Below are positions 40,802 through 50,625 of a stretch of 64,000 nucleotides of DNA, in pieces. Source of the stretch: Nocardia brasiliensis IFM 10847 (GTDB lineage: Bacteria; Actinomycetota; Actinomycetes; Mycobacteriales; Mycobacteriaceae); NCBI RefSeq assembly GCF_000710915.1, contig NZ_BAUA01000042.1:58451-122450 (forward strand), given 5' to 3'. The notes beneath the pieces were generated by a model. The model saw only the letters and a program-made list of their open reading frames with translations. It had not been told where the DNA came from and ran no database searches. A program made the translations under genes and the position numbers. Within the stretch, counting starts at the first letter, position 1. Each line of letters opens with the position of its first letter.

Positions 40802-42645
40802 CCGGGAACTTCACCGCGCCGCTGCTGGAGGTGACCGATCTGCGCGTCTCCTTCCCCAGCGAGGAGGGCCGCATCGAGGCCGTGCGCGGAGTCGATTACA
40901 CGGTGTCCGACGGCGAAGTGCTTGCCATCGTGGGCGAATCCGGCTCCGGCAAGTCGGTGTCCTCGCTCGCGGTTATGGGGCTGTTGCCGGAGCAGGCCCG
41001 TATCGGCGGCTCGATCCGGTTGCGCGGCCGGGAGCTGCTCGGCCTGGGCGATCGCGAATTGTCCAGGCTGCGTGGCAGTTCCATCAGCATGGTGTTCCAG
41101 GATCCGCTGTCGGCGCTGACCCCGGTGTACCGGGTCGGCGAGCAGATCGCCGAAGCCCTGCTGGCACACGGCAATCTGAGCAAGTCCGAGGCCGCGGCCA
41201 AAGCGGTGGAACTGCTCGGCCTGGTCGGCATCGGCGAACCCGAGGTGCGCGCCAAGGCGTTTCCGCACGAGTTCTCCGGCGGCATGCGCCAGCGCGTGGT
41301 CATCGCGATGGCGATCGCGAACGATCCGGCGCTGATCATCTGCGACGAACCGACCACGGCACTCGACGTCACGGTGCAGAAGCAGATCCTGAATCTGCTG
41401 CGCAAGGCGCGCGATATCACCGGCGCGGGCGTCATCATGATCACCCACGACATGGGCATCGCGGCGACCCTGGCCGACCGGGTCGCGGTGATGTACGCCG
41501 GAAAGATCGTCGAAACCGCCTCCACCGCAGAGCTTTTCAATGCTCCACGGATGCCGTACACGGTCGGCCTGCTGGGTTCCATCCCGCGGATGGACGGCCC
41601 GGCCAGGTCGCCGCTGATCCCGATCGTCGGCTCGCCGCCTGCCATGCACGATCTGCCGCTGGGCTGCTCGTTCGCGCCGCGCTGCCCGATCGCGATCGAC
41701 GAGTGCCGGGTCGCGGAGCCGCCGCTGGAGAAGACCAATCCCGGCCACGCCGCGGCCTGCATCCGCACCGCGGAGGTCGGCACCGACGCGCTGTTCGAGG
41801 CCTACCGGCAGGAGGTGTCCACACCGGAGGCCGAGGCCGAGGTGAGCGACCGGGTGGTGCTGCGGGTCTCGGATCTGGTGAAGACCTTCCCGATCACCTC
41901 CGGCATCGTGTTCCGCCGCCGCAAAGGCGAGATCCGCGCGGTCGACGGGATCAGCTTCGAGATCCGGCAGGGTCGCACGCTCGCGCTGGTCGGTGAGTCC
42001 GGTTCCGGCAAGTCGACCACGCTCACCCAGATTCTCGACCTGATCAGCCCGGAATCGGGCACGATCGAGATCATGGGCAGCGATGTCGCGTCCCTGAACA
42101 AGGCGCAGCGACGCGAGATCCGCCGGAAGATGCAGATCGTCTTCCAGGATCCGACCGCGTCGCTGGATCCGCGCCTGCCGATCTTCGACGCGCTGGCCGA
42201 GCCGATGCGCATCGACGGACGCCCCCGCACCGAGATCGAGCGGCGCGTACCGGAACTCCTCGAGCAGGTCGGGCTGCGGCGCGAGCATGCCGAGCGCTAC
42301 CCCGCCGACTTCTCCGGTGGCCAGAAGCAGCGCATCAGCATCGCCCGCGCGCTGGCGCTGGACCCGGAGATCCTGGTGCTGGACGAGCCGGTGTCCTCGC
42401 TGGACGTCTCCATTCAGGCCGGTGTGCTGAACCTGTTGCGCGACTTGCAGATCGAACGCGGCCTCTCCTACCTGTTCGTCTCGCACGACCTGTCCGTGGT
42501 GCGCAATCTGGCACACGACATCGCGGTGATGTACCGCGGCAAGATCGTCGAATCCGGTGCCGCGGAACAGATTTTCGCGGCACCGCGGCACGAGTACACC
42601 CGCGAGCTGATCGATGCGGTGCCCGTGCCTGCCGTCAGCCGATAG
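40798..42645 (+). CDS. Fused double ATP-binding subunit (DppD-DppF) of peptide ABC transporter
   Basis: 615 residues containing two complete nucleotide-binding domains. The first has Walker [10 protein letters not shown] (about residue 42), signature FSGGMRQRV and Walker [12 protein letters not shown]. It ends with the OppD Cys-rich region [10 protein letters not shown]...CRV. The second has Walker [10 protein letters not shown] (about 400), signature FSGGQKQRI and [12 protein letters not shown]. Fusion of the two domains in one chain is common in actinobacteria. Confidence 0.94.
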   Translation: MTGNFTAPLLEVTDLRVSFPSEEGRIEAVRGVDYTVSDGEVLAIVGESGSGKSVSSLAVMGLLPEQARIGGSIRLRGRELLGLGDRELSRLRGSSISMVFQDPLSALTPVYRVGEQIAEALLAHGNLSKSEAAAKAVELLGLVGIGEPEVRAKAFPHEFSGGMRQRVVIAMAIANDPALIICDEPTTALDVTVQKQILNLLRKARDITGAGVIMITHDMGIAATLADRVAVMYAGKIVETASTAELFNAPRMPYTVGLLGSIPRMDGPARSPLIPIVGSPPAMHDLPLGCSFAPRCPIAIDECRVAEPPLEKTNPGHAAACIRTAEVGTDALFEAYRQEVSTPEAEAEVSDRVVLRVSDLVKTFPITSGIVFRRRKGEIRAVDGISFEIRQGRTLALVGESGSGKSTTLTQILDLISPESGTIEIMGSDVASLNKAQRREIRRKMQIVFQDPTASLDPRLPIFDALAEPMRIDGRPRTEIERRVPELLEQVGLRREHAERYPADFSGGQKQRISIARALALDPEILVLDEPVSSLDVSIQAGVLNLLRDLQIERGLSYLFVSHDLSVVRNLAHDIAVMYRGKIVESGAAEQIFAAPRHEYTRELIDAVPVPAVSR

Positions 42646-42658
42646 TAAGGGGAGCGCG

Positions 42659-44348
42659 ATGAGGGTCCGATCGAGCCGAACACTGGCACCGCGCTGCGCG
42701 ATCGCGGTGGTCGCGCTGACCCTCATCGCGACGGGCTGCGGCGCGGACGACGGCGGCTCGGTCAGGCGGGGTGACCAGCGCGCTGGGCAGCACCAGCGAT
42801 ATCAACCCGAAGGACCCCGCCGAGCTACGCGACGGTGGCAATCTGCGGCTGCCGACCACGGCGTTCCCGGCGAACTGGAACACGCTGTCCATCGACGGCA
42901 ACGACGGTGAGATCGCCGATATCGAACGGCCGTTGATGCCGCGCGCGTTCCACACGAACGCGGCCGGCGAGCTCACGATCAACAGGGACTACTTCACCGA
43001 CGTCCAGCTCACCAGCACCGAGCCGCAGGTGGTCACCTACACGATCAACCCGAAAGCCGTGTGGTCCGACGGTAATCCGATCACCTGGGAGGACATCGCG
43101 GCGCAGGCGAAGGCTCTGGACGGCACCGACAAGCGCTACCTGATCGCCATCACCGTCGGCTTCGACCGGGTGGCGAAGGTGGAGCGCGGCGTCGACGACC
43201 GGCAGGCCGTCATCACCTTCAAGCAGCCGTTCACCGAGTGGCGTGGGCAGTTCGCCGGGAACATGTCGCTGTTCCCCAAGTCGGTCACCGCCGACCCGGA
43301 GACCTTCAACAAGGGTCTGGTCGACGACATGGGGCCGACCGCGGGCCCGTTCCTGGTCCAGTCGACCGATCGCGGCCAGGGCCGGATCGTCCTGGGCCGC
43401 AACCCGAACTGGTGGGGCGACAAGCCCAAACTCGACACCATCACCTACAGCGTGCTCGACAGCACCGCCTGGGTGCAGGCCGTGCAGAACAACGAACTCG
43501 ACGCCGCACTGCTGCGCACCCTCGACGATGTGACCACCCTGCGGCGTTCCGCCGACGTCGCCATCCGACGCGCGCCGGGTAATCGCTGGCGTCACATCAC
43601 CTTCAACGGCGCGCCCGGCTCCATCCTCGCCGATCCGGCACTGCGCGTGGCGATCTCGAAGGCGATCGATCGGCAGGGCATCGCCAACGCCGTCCAGAAC
43701 GGGCTGGTAGAGCAGCCGAAACCGCTGAACAGCCACGTCTTCCTGGAAGGCCAGGCGGGCTACCAGGACAACAGCCTCGGCTTCGATCCGGCCGCCGCCG
43801 CCAGGGAACTCGACGCGCTCGGCTGGAAACTCAACGGCGACACCAGGGAAAAGGACGGCCGCAAGCTCGAGATCCGCGACGTCATGTACAAGGACGACGT
43901 CTGGGTGCAGATCGCGCAGATCATCCAGCAGAACCTGGCCCAGATCGGCGTCAAGCTGGTGATCGACACCAAGCCCGGCGCAGGCTATTTCACCGATGTC
44001 ATCATCCCGGGCAACTTCGACGCCGCGCAGTTCATCTTCGTCGGTGACGCGTTCCCGTTCAGCAGCATTCCGCAGACCTATGGGTTCCATCCCGGCGACT
44101 GGCAGAACAACTTCGGCCAGATCGGCTCGCCGGAACTCAACGACCTCATCGATCGCACCTTGTCCGAACTGGACCCGAAGAAGGCGATCGAACTCGCCAA
44201 CGAGGTGGACCGCAAGGTGTTCGAGGAGGGGCATTCGCTGCCGCTGACCCAGTCCGAAGGCAACTGGGGCGTGCGCGCCGATATCGCCAACTTCGGGTCA
44301 CCGGGGCTGGCGTCGTACGACTACACCAAGATCGGATTTGTGAAGTGA
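42659..44348 (+). CDS. Peptide-binding lipoprotein of ABC transporter, copy 1 (apparent frameshift)
   Basis: The ATG at 42659 follows AAGGGGAGC and opens a lipoprotein signal with lipobox IATGC (Cys27). The frame then fails: the segment is one base over a multiple of three. The rest of the protein, from SGGVTSALGSTSDINPK onward, continues in another frame and is a full SBP_bac_5 (DppA/OppA) domain. The change lies between about 42750 and 42765, in GGCGGCTCGGTCAGGCGGGG. The GTG at 42771 could serve as a start but would lack the signal peptide. By comparison with copies 2 and 3, one extra base explains it. It may be a sequencing error or a broken copy. Confidence 0.85.
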
Positions 44349-46063
44349 GCCAAGCCGTATTTCGCCGGACCTCCCCGTGGAGACGTTCGGCCGCAACCCG
44401 ATTCGCCGTTCCGATGGTCGCGCTCGGCTTGCTCGTCAGTGGTTGTGCGAGCACCGACGACGATGGCCACGCGCAAGGTGAGACAGGCGCGCTGAGCACG
44501 ACCAACGACATCAACCCCAAGGGGCGCGACGAGTTACGCGACGGCGGCAACCTGCGGCTGGCGACATCGGCGATTCCGGAGAACTGGAACACGCTGTCCA
44601 TCGACGGCAACGATGCCTCGATCAGCAGCATCCTGCGGCCCACCATGCCGCGCGCCTACCGGACCGATGCGGCGGGCAAGCTGACGATCGACACCGACTA
44701 CTTCACCGACATCCAGCTCACCAGCACCAACCCGCAGGTCGTGACCTACACGATCAACCCGAAAGCGGTGTGGTCGGACGGATCGCCGATCACCTGGGAG
44801 GACATGCGATCTCAGGGTGCCGCGCTGAACGGAGCCGACAAGCAGTTCCTGGTCGCACAGTCGTTCGGCTTCGACCGGGTGGCGAAGATCGAACGCGGTG
44901 CCGACGACCGACAGGCCGTCATCACCTTCAAACAGCCCTACGCCGAATGGCAGGGGCAATTCGCCGGTGAGGCGTTCCTGTTCCACCGGTCGGTGACCGC
45001 GAACCCGGAAGCGTTCAACAAGAGCCTGATCGACGGCATCAAGTTGACTGCCGGGCCGTTCGTCGTGCAGTCGGTCGATCGCACCCAGCGCCGCGTGGTG
45101 CTCGGCCACAACCCGAACTGGTGGGGCGAGAAGCCCAAGCTCGACACCATCACCTTCAGCGTGCTCGACTCCGCCGCAATGATTCCCGCGTTGCAGAACA
45201 ACGAGATCGACGCCGTCGGGCTCGGCACCATCGACGACGTGCGCACCGCGAAGAACACCCCCGGTATCGCGATCCGCCGGGCGACCAGCAACTTCTGGGG
45301 TCACCTGCGCTTCAACGGGGCGCCCGGCTCGATCCTCGCCGATCGTCAACTGCGCATCGCGGTTTCGAAGGCGATCGACCGGCAGGGCATCGTCACCGCC
45401 ATCCACAACGGGATGGTGGAGAACCCGAAACCGTTGAACAGTCACGTCTTCCTCGCCGGACAGGTCGGCTACCAGGACAATTCGGCGCCGATCGCGTACG
45501 ACCCCGCCGAAGCCGCGCGGATGCTCGACGAACTCGGCTGGAAACTCAACGGCGACGTCCGGGAGAAGGACGGCCGCAAACTCGAGATCCGCGACGTCAT
45601 GCTCAACAGTCAGGGCTGGGTCCAGATGGCGCAGATCATGCAGCAGAACCTGGCCCAGGTCGGCGTCAAACTGATCATCGACACCCGGCCCGCCCAGGGC
45701 CTGTTCACCGACGTCATCCGCCCGGGCAACTTCGACGTCGCCCAGTTCTCCCTGGTCGGCGACGCGTTCCCGATCGGCGATCTCGCCCAGCTGTTCGCGT
45801 ACAACCCCGATGACCTGCAAGGCAATTACGGCCGCATCGGATCGCCGGAACTCAACGCGCTCATCGAACGCACCGTCTCCGAACTCGATCCGCAGAAGGT
45901 GATCGAACTGGCCAACGAGGTCGACCGGAAGATCTTCGAAGAAGGGCATTCCCTGCCGCTCTACCAAACCCCGGGCAACGTCGGCGTCCGCGCCGAACTC
46001 GCCAACTACGGTGCGGCTGGACTGGCGTCTTACGACTACACCAAGATCGGTTTCGTCAAGTGA
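44345..46063 (+). CDS. Peptide-binding lipoprotein of ABC transporter, copy 2
   Basis: 572 residues. GTG start overlaps the previous stop. The signal peptide ends with the lipobox LVSGC (Cys34). The mature protein begins with a linker, then TTNDINPKGRDELRDGGNLRLA, shared with copies 1 and 3, and the SBP_bac_5 fold with TYTINPKAVWSDGSPITWEDM and VLGHNPNWWGEKPKLDTI. It captures peptides or related solutes outside the membrane and hands them to the permease. The divergence from copies 1 and 3 is spread over the whole protein, which suggests different ligand preference. Confidence 0.93.
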   Translation: MSQAVFRRTSPWRRSAATRFAVPMVALGLLVSGCASTDDDGHAQGETGALSTTNDINPKGRDELRDGGNLRLATSAIPENWNTLSIDGNDASISSILRPTMPRAYRTDAAGKLTIDTDYFTDIQLTSTNPQVVTYTINPKAVWSDGSPITWEDMRSQGAALNGADKQFLVAQSFGFDRVAKIERGADDRQAVITFKQPYAEWQGQFAGEAFLFHRSVTANPEAFNKSLIDGIKLTAGPFVVQSVDRTQRRVVLGHNPNWWGEKPKLDTITFSVLDSAAMIPALQNNEIDAVGLGTIDDVRTAKNTPGIAIRRATSNFWGHLRFNGAPGSILADRQLRIAVSKAIDRQGIVTAIHNGMVENPKPLNSHVFLAGQVGYQDNSAPIAYDPAEAARMLDELGWKLNGDVREKDGRKLEIRDVMLNSQGWVQMAQIMQQNLAQVGVKLIIDTRPAQGLFTDVIRPGNFDVAQFSLVGDAFPIGDLAQLFAYNPDDLQGNYGRIGSPELNALIERTVSELDPQKVIELANEVDRKIFEEGHSLPLYQTPGNVGVRAELANYGAAGLASYDYTKIGFVK

Positions 46064-46095
46064 CTACGCAGCACGCCTGCGGGAAGGAGCGAAAC

Positions 46096-47778
46096 ATGCG
46101 GGTTCGTTCATGGACAACGCGATTGGCGATTCCGCTGGTCGCCATCGGCTTGGTCGCGGCAGGCTGCAGTTCCGACGACACCAGTGCGCCGGCGGGCTCT
46201 TCCGACGCGCTCGGCACCACCAACGACATCAACCCCAAGGATGTCAGCGAGCTGCGCGACGGCGGCAACCTGCGCTTGGCGCTCAGCTCGCTGCCGCAGA
46301 ACTGGAACGGGCTGAACAACGACGGCAACGACGCCGACACCGCCGCGCTGCTCCGGCCGACCATGCCGCGCGCGTTCAAAACCGATGCGGCGGCCAATCT
46401 TTCGGTGAACACCGACTACTTCACCGATATTCAGCTGACCAGCACCGAGCCGAAGCAGGTGGTGACCTACACCATCAACCCGAAGGCGGTCTGGTCCGAC
46501 GGCACCCCGATCACCTGGGAAGACATTCAGTCGCAAGCACGCGCGATGAGCGGTGCGGACAAGTCGTTCCTGATCGCGACCACGGCCGGCTTCGACCGGG
46601 TGGAGAAGGTCGAGCGCGGCGTCGACGACAAACAGGCGGTCATCACCTTCGCGAAGCATTACGCCGACTGGCGTGGGCAATTCGCGGGCACCACGTTCCT
46701 GTTCCCCAAGTCGGTCACCGCGACGCCGGAAGCCTTCAACAAGGGTCTGCTGCAGGACCCGGGACCGAGCGCGGGACCGTTCATCGTGCAGTCCGTGGAC
46801 CGGTCGCAGAACCGAGTGGTCCTGGGACACAATCCGAAATGGTGGGGCGACAAGCCGAAGCTCGACACCATCACCTTCAGCGTGCTCGACAACTCCGCGC
46901 AGCTGCCCGCCTTGCAGAACAACGAGATCGACGCCGTCGGCATCGCCAGCCGGGACGAGCGCAAGACCGCCGAGAACACCCCCGGCATCGTGGTGCGTCG
47001 CGCACCCGGTAACCAATGGTCGCACCTGACCTTCAACGGCGCGCCCGGCTCCATCCTCGCCGACGCCAAACTGCGCGTGGCCATTTCGAAGGCCATCGAC
47101 CGGCAGGCGATCGCGACCGCCATCCAGAACGGCCTGGTCGAGAATCCGCAGCCGCTGAACAACCACGTCTACATGCGCGGCCAGGAGGGCTACCAGGACA
47201 ACAGCCTGCCGTTCGATCCGGCCGCCGCGGCAAAGGAATTGGACGAACTCGGCTGGAAACTCAACGGCGACGTCCGTGAAAAGGACGGCCGCAAACTGGA
47301 AATCCGCGACGTCATGTACAACCAGGACGTCTGGGTCCAGCTGGCGCAGATCATCCAGCAGAATCTCGCGCAAGTCGGCGTCAAGCTGAACATCGAGACC
47401 AAGCCGGGCAACGGCCTGTTCACCGACGTGATCATCCCGGGCAATTTCGATGTCGGCCAGTGGAGTTGGGTGGGTGACCCGTTCCCGCTCAGCAGCCTGT
47501 CGCAGATCTGGGCCTACAACCCGGACGACGTACAAGGCAACTACGGCCGCATCGGCTCGCCGGAACTGAACGCCCTGATCGAGCAGACCGTGTCGGAACT
47601 CGATCCGAAGAAGGCCATCGAGCTGGCGAATCAGGTCGACCGCAAGATCTTCGAGGAAGGGCACTCGCTGCCGCTCACCCAGTCCCCCGGCAACATCGCC
47701 GTCCGGGACAACCTCGCGAACTTCGGTGCGGCCGGCCTCGCGACCTACGACTACACGAAAATCGGTTTCTTGAAGTGA
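46096..47778 (+). CDS. Peptide-binding lipoprotein of ABC transporter, copy 3
   Basis: 560 residues from the ATG at 46096, which has a strong GGAAGGAGCG upstream; a GTG at 46060 overlapping the previous stop is the alternative. The lipobox is LVAAGC (Cys24). The same family motifs as in copy 2 follow (TNDINPKDVSELRDGGNLRLA and TYTINPKAVWSDGTPITWED). The last visible residues, NFGAAGLATYDYTKIGFLK, match the ends of copies 1 and 2. It is translationally linked to the next membrane gene. Confidence 0.93.
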   Translation: MRVRSWTTRLAIPLVAIGLVAAGCSSDDTSAPAGSSDALGTTNDINPKDVSELRDGGNLRLALSSLPQNWNGLNNDGNDADTAALLRPTMPRAFKTDAAANLSVNTDYFTDIQLTSTEPKQVVTYTINPKAVWSDGTPITWEDIQSQARAMSGADKSFLIATTAGFDRVEKVERGVDDKQAVITFAKHYADWRGQFAGTTFLFPKSVTATPEAFNKGLLQDPGPSAGPFIVQSVDRSQNRVVLGHNPKWWGDKPKLDTITFSVLDNSAQLPALQNNEIDAVGIASRDERKTAENTPGIVVRRAPGNQWSHLTFNGAPGSILADAKLRVAISKAIDRQAIATAIQNGLVENPQPLNNHVYMRGQEGYQDNSLPFDPAAAAKELDELGWKLNGDVREKDGRKLEIRDVMYNQDVWVQLAQIIQQNLAQVGVKLNIETKPGNGLFTDVIIPGNFDVGQWSWVGDPFPLSSLSQIWAYNPDDVQGNYGRIGSPELNALIEQTVSELDPKKAIELANQVDRKIFEEGHSLPLTQSPGNIAVRDNLANFGAAGLATYDYTKIGFLK

Positions 47779-48431
47779 CTTTCGGATCAGGCCAACCCCT
47801 GGCCTATCCGATCGGTGTGACGATCGGCGCCCTGGCGGTTTGTTTCGCCTGGGCGCCGTTCGGCGATCCGGACCAGGTGGCGGCGCTCGCCACGGTGGTG
47901 CTCGGGATCGTCGGGTATTCCGGCTACCGGATCGGTGTCGCGCGTGGGCTTTTCGCCTTCTGGCCGGGGGGCACCGCACGCGAGGTCGGTGTTTCGCGGA
48001 TCCGTCAGCAGTATCGGCTGGTCAGCAGGTCGTGGTTGGAGATCAGTGGAACCGGCAGGCCGCGTTGGCTTCCCGTCTACTTCGACCCGGCCCTGCTGAC
48101 GCTCACCGAAGGCCAGGCCGAACTCACCGCTCGCACCGTTCACCTCGCGGGTCACCGCCTCTACCCCGCTGGCCGCATCCGCGCCACCGAACCCCCGGGC
48201 CGCCTCGTGGACAATCCGTCCCGCCCAGACCCCGCTGCCCCGGTCCACACCGCCACCCGCCTGCGCCGCCGCCTGCTCTTCGACGCCCAGCCCACCGTCG
48301 CTGCCCCCTTCGCCGCCCTCCTCTGGATCTACATAGACGGCGGCGACCTCATCACCTTCCTCGCCGCCACCACGGTCGCCGCAGCCGCCGCCCTCTGGCT
48401 GGCCGCCATCCGCGGCTCCGACCCCAGCTGA
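47775..48431 (+). CDS. Membrane protein of unknown function at operon end
   Basis: 218 residues. GTG start overlaps the stop of the third binding protein (GTGA). Two hydrophobic segments near the N-terminus (about 12-29 and 35-55) and one or two near the end (about 180-212) flank a soluble middle with RPRWLPVYFDPALLTL. I do not recognise a family. Its tight coupling to the transporter suggests an accessory role, not shown. The end of the gene is strongly C-rich. Confidence 0.75.
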   Translation: MTFGSGQPLAYPIGVTIGALAVCFAWAPFGDPDQVAALATVVLGIVGYSGYRIGVARGLFAFWPGGTAREVGVSRIRQQYRLVSRSWLEISGTGRPRWLPVYFDPALLTLTEGQAELTARTVHLAGHRLYPAGRIRATEPPGRLVDNPSRPDPAAPVHTATRLRRRLLFDAQPTVAAPFAALLWIYIDGGDLITFLAATTVAAAAALWLAAIRGSDPS

Positions 48432-48468
48432 ATCCGCACCACCCCACCCTGGCGAAATGGGTCTCGGG

Positions 48469-48592
48469 GTTCACAGACTGTCCGTACGGTTCACAGGCCG
48501 TACAACCCCTGTGAACTGTAGGAACGCTCTGTGAGGTTCCTACCTATCTGTCGCTTGGTGCGCAGGGCGGTCCGCTTCTGAGCGGACGCACC
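48469..48592. other. Cluster of three hairpins in a 346-base intergenic gap
   Basis: Hairpin A pairs GTTCACAGG (48489-48497) with CCTGTGAAC (48508-48516); an identical GTTCACAG at 48469-48476 could pair there instead. Hairpin B pairs GTAGGAAC (48518-48525) with GTTCCTAC (48536-48543). Hairpin C pairs GTCCGCT (48570-48576) with AGCGGAC (48581-48587) and is extended by GGTGC/GCACC. A C-run and TTT follow C, so C may be the operon terminator. The rest of the gap to 48777 holds no gene, only the FadR-type operator. Confidence 0.55.
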
Positions 48593-48729
48593 CCCTTTGG
48601 TGTTCCCGCGTGCTTCGTCGGACCGGCGTCAGTGCAGTGCGCGAGGCCGTGATGAGTGGGGAGAGTTTCTGTTGGCGGGATGCTGCGCGACCTCGGCCAT
48701 CTCGTGGTGGGGTCCATGTTTCGTCTAAT

Positions 48730-48740
48730 TGGTCTGACCA
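48730..48740. promoter_or_regulatory. FadR-family operator upstream of the regulator gene
   Basis: TGGTCTGACCA fits the GntR/FadR consensus T-N-G-T-N3-A-C-N-A exactly and lies 38 bases before the regulator start, suggesting self-control. Confidence 0.7.
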
Positions 48741-48777
48741 CTTGACCTTCTTACCTTTGTGGCGCAGAGTTGGGATT

Positions 48778-49662
48778 ATGGCGTTGCAACCTGTGGTCAA
48801 GCGGTCGGTGTCGGGGGATGTCTTCGAGCAGATCGTGGCGGATGTGTTGAGCGGGGAGTTGGCACCGGGGGCGACGCTGCCGAGCGAGCGACAGTTGGCC
48901 GAGGCACTGGGGGTGTCGCGGCCCGCGGTGCGGGAGGCGTTGCAGCGGCTGGCGGCGGCGGGGCTGGTTTCGGTGCGGCAAGGGGATGCGACGACCGTGC
49001 TGGACTACCGGCGCGGCGCCGGCCTCGAGGTGCTACCTCGGCTGCTGGTGCAGGCCGGCGAACTGGACCCCGCGGTAGCGCGCAGCATCCTGGAGGCACG
49101 CCTGCACAACGGCCCCAAAGTCGCCGAGCTCGCCGCCGCCCGCGCCGCCCGTACCGACGCCGCCGCATACGCCGACGGCACACCTACCACCACTCCACCT
49201 GCCGATAGTGCGGGTATCACCCCGACCTCAACCCCCTCGGGCACAACCACCTCCCGCGCAACCGCTTCGAGCACGAACACCTCCGGTGCGACTGCCACCG
49301 CTGCGGACGAAAAGCCTGGGCAGGCCACGTCTTTCGATGCGCTGACGGCGAGCGTCGAAATGCTTGCGGCGGCCGAAGACGCGGTGGCGAGGCAGCGGTT
49401 GGCGTTGGATTTCTGGGATCACGTGGTGGATGCGGCGGATTCCATCGTGTTCCGGTTGATGTTCAACATGTTGCGAGCCGCTTATGAACCGGCGCTCGTG
49501 GCGCTGGCTCCGATCATGTCCGCCGAGGTGGGCAATGTCGGGGCGTACCGCGAATTGGCCGCCGCCATTGTGGCGGGCCGGCCGCAAGAGGCCGCCGAGA
49601 CCGCTCGGGCGCTGCTCGAGCCGGCGACCACCACTCTGATCGAGGTCCTCGGCGGCCACTGA
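48778..49662 (+). CDS. FadR/GntR-family regulator with a Thr/Ser-rich insert
   Basis: 294 residues from the ATG at 48778. The winged helix is at about 8-75 ([15 protein letters not shown]...[25 protein letters not shown]). The FCD effector domain follows but is split by a low-complexity insert of about 55 residues, rich in Thr, Ser, Ala and Pro (about 123-180), between the first helix ([23 protein letters not shown]) and the rest ([12 protein letters not shown] and [12 protein letters not shown]). FCD regulators bind carboxylates with metal help. The neighbouring gene at 49686 is a likely target by position. Confidence 0.88.
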   Translation: MALQPVVKRSVSGDVFEQIVADVLSGELAPGATLPSERQLAEALGVSRPAVREALQRLAAAGLVSVRQGDATTVLDYRRGAGLEVLPRLLVQAGELDPAVARSILEARLHNGPKVAELAAARAARTDAAAYADGTPTTTPPADSAGITPTSTPSGTTTSRATASSTNTSGATATAADEKPGQATSFDALTASVEMLAAAEDAVARQRLALDFWDHVVDAADSIVFRLMFNMLRAAYEPALVALAPIMSAEVGNVGAYRELAAAIVAGRPQEAAETARALLEPATTTLIEVLGGH

Positions 49663-49685
49663 TCACGCTTCATCGAGGAAGTACC

Positions 49686-50420
49686 ATGACGAAACCCGCA
49701 GCTGGGAAACAGGATTCAACCGTCGGACGCGATCCGGTCGAGGCGAGCGCGCGCGAGCGAGTGCGCAAGGACGAACGGTCGCTGCGCCGGGGACTCACGC
49801 TCGGGGCGGCGGCACGCGAGTTCCTCCGCCATCCCTCGCCGTGGCTCATCGGCGCCACGCTGGTCGCGGCGCTGATCGGCCGCGTCCTGGTCGGCGACTG
49901 GCAGGTGACCGACGCCATGGTGCCCGCGGTGATGCTGGCCGTGTTCCCGGCTTTCGAATGGATCGTGCACGTCACCGTCTTGCATTGGCGGCCGCGACAG
50001 CTCGGCCCGATCGCGATCGACAGCGAGCTGGCGCGCAAACACCGCGAGCACCATGTGGATCCGCGCGATATTCCGTTGATCTTCATCCCGACCAAGACCC
50101 TCGCGGTGCTGGTGGTCGTTCTGATCGCGGTGGCGCTGTTCGCGTTTCCGCGTCTCGGGCTCGGCCTGACCTTCCTGTCGATGATCACGATGCTCGGGCT
50201 CGGCTACGAGTGGACCCACTACCTGATCCACACCGACTACAAGCCGAAAGGCGCGCTCTACCGGGCGGTTTGGCGTAATCATCGGCACCATCACTACAAG
50301 AACGAGCACTACTGGTTCACCGTCACCACCTCCGGCACCGCGGATCGCCTCTTCGGCACCCACCCCGACCCCGCGACCACCGAAACCTCCCCCACCGCCC
50401 GCAATCTCCACGCCACGTAG
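49686..50420 (+). CDS. Fatty acid hydroxylase / sterol desaturase family membrane protein
   Basis: 244 residues. Four hydrophobic stretches (about 52-70, 75-98, 138-155, 158-175) and the His clusters of a di-iron hydroxylase: HREHH near residue 120, HYLIH near 178 and HRHHHYKNEHYW near 200. The family introduces hydroxyl groups or double bonds in lipids. The substrate is unknown, but the organism's long-chain lipids are plausible. GGAAG precedes the ATG. It lies 23 bases after the FadR-type gene, so it is probably co-transcribed with it. Confidence 0.85.
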   Translation: MTKPAAGKQDSTVGRDPVEASARERVRKDERSLRRGLTLGAAAREFLRHPSPWLIGATLVAALIGRVLVGDWQVTDAMVPAVMLAVFPAFEWIVHVTVLHWRPRQLGPIAIDSELARKHREHHVDPRDIPLIFIPTKTLAVLVVVLIAVALFAFPRLGLGLTFLSMITMLGLGYEWTHYLIHTDYKPKGALYRAVWRNHRHHHYKNEHYWFTVTTSGTADRLFGTHPDPATTETSPTARNLHAT

Positions 50421-50485
50421 CCGTCGAGGGGGAACGGGTGGCGGCGTCGGCCGAGTAGGCCCCGCCACCAGTTCCCCCTCGACGG
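50421..50485. repeat. Long inverted repeat after the hydroxylase gene
   Basis: CCGTCGAGGGGGAAC (50421-50435) is repeated exactly as its complement at 50471-50485, and an inner GGTGGCGG/CCGCCACC pair lengthens the stem. It lies directly behind the stop codon. Confidence 0.8.
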
Positions 50486-50487
50486 AC

Positions 50488-50521
50488 AAGACCGCCGCGC
50501 AGCACTGCGCGGCGGTCTTTT
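50488..50521 (+). terminator. Strong intrinsic terminator before the copper operon
   Basis: Stem AGACCGCCGCGCA / TGCGCGGCGGTCT with a GCAC loop, preceded by A residues and followed by TTTT; it would work in both directions. Confidence 0.9.
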
Positions 50522-50559
50522 GTGTGACGTGGGGCATTCGGGGATCCGCTGCCGCGGGC

Positions 50560-50587
50560 TTGACTTAGTACCCTAGGGGGGTATGGT
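50560..50587 (+). promoter_or_regulatory. Copper promoter with CsoR/RicR-like operator
   Basis: A -35 box TTGACT (50560-50565) and a -10 box TATGGT (50582-50587) are 16 bases apart, and the spacer contains GTACCCTAGGGGGGTAT (50568-50584), a match to the CsoR/RicR-type dyad TACCC-N-GGGTA. Binding there would block polymerase. No csoR or ricR gene is in the window. Confidence 0.8.
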
Positions 50588-50625
50588 AATCAGCGAGAGA
50601 CCGCCGACAGCGCAGGAGGAGACCG

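Noticed and set aside
48610..48777. Upstream extension of the FadR-type gene from 48610
   Set aside because: The extra residues have no similarity to the family and would bury the operator at 48730; the ATG at 48778 gives the normal N-terminus.
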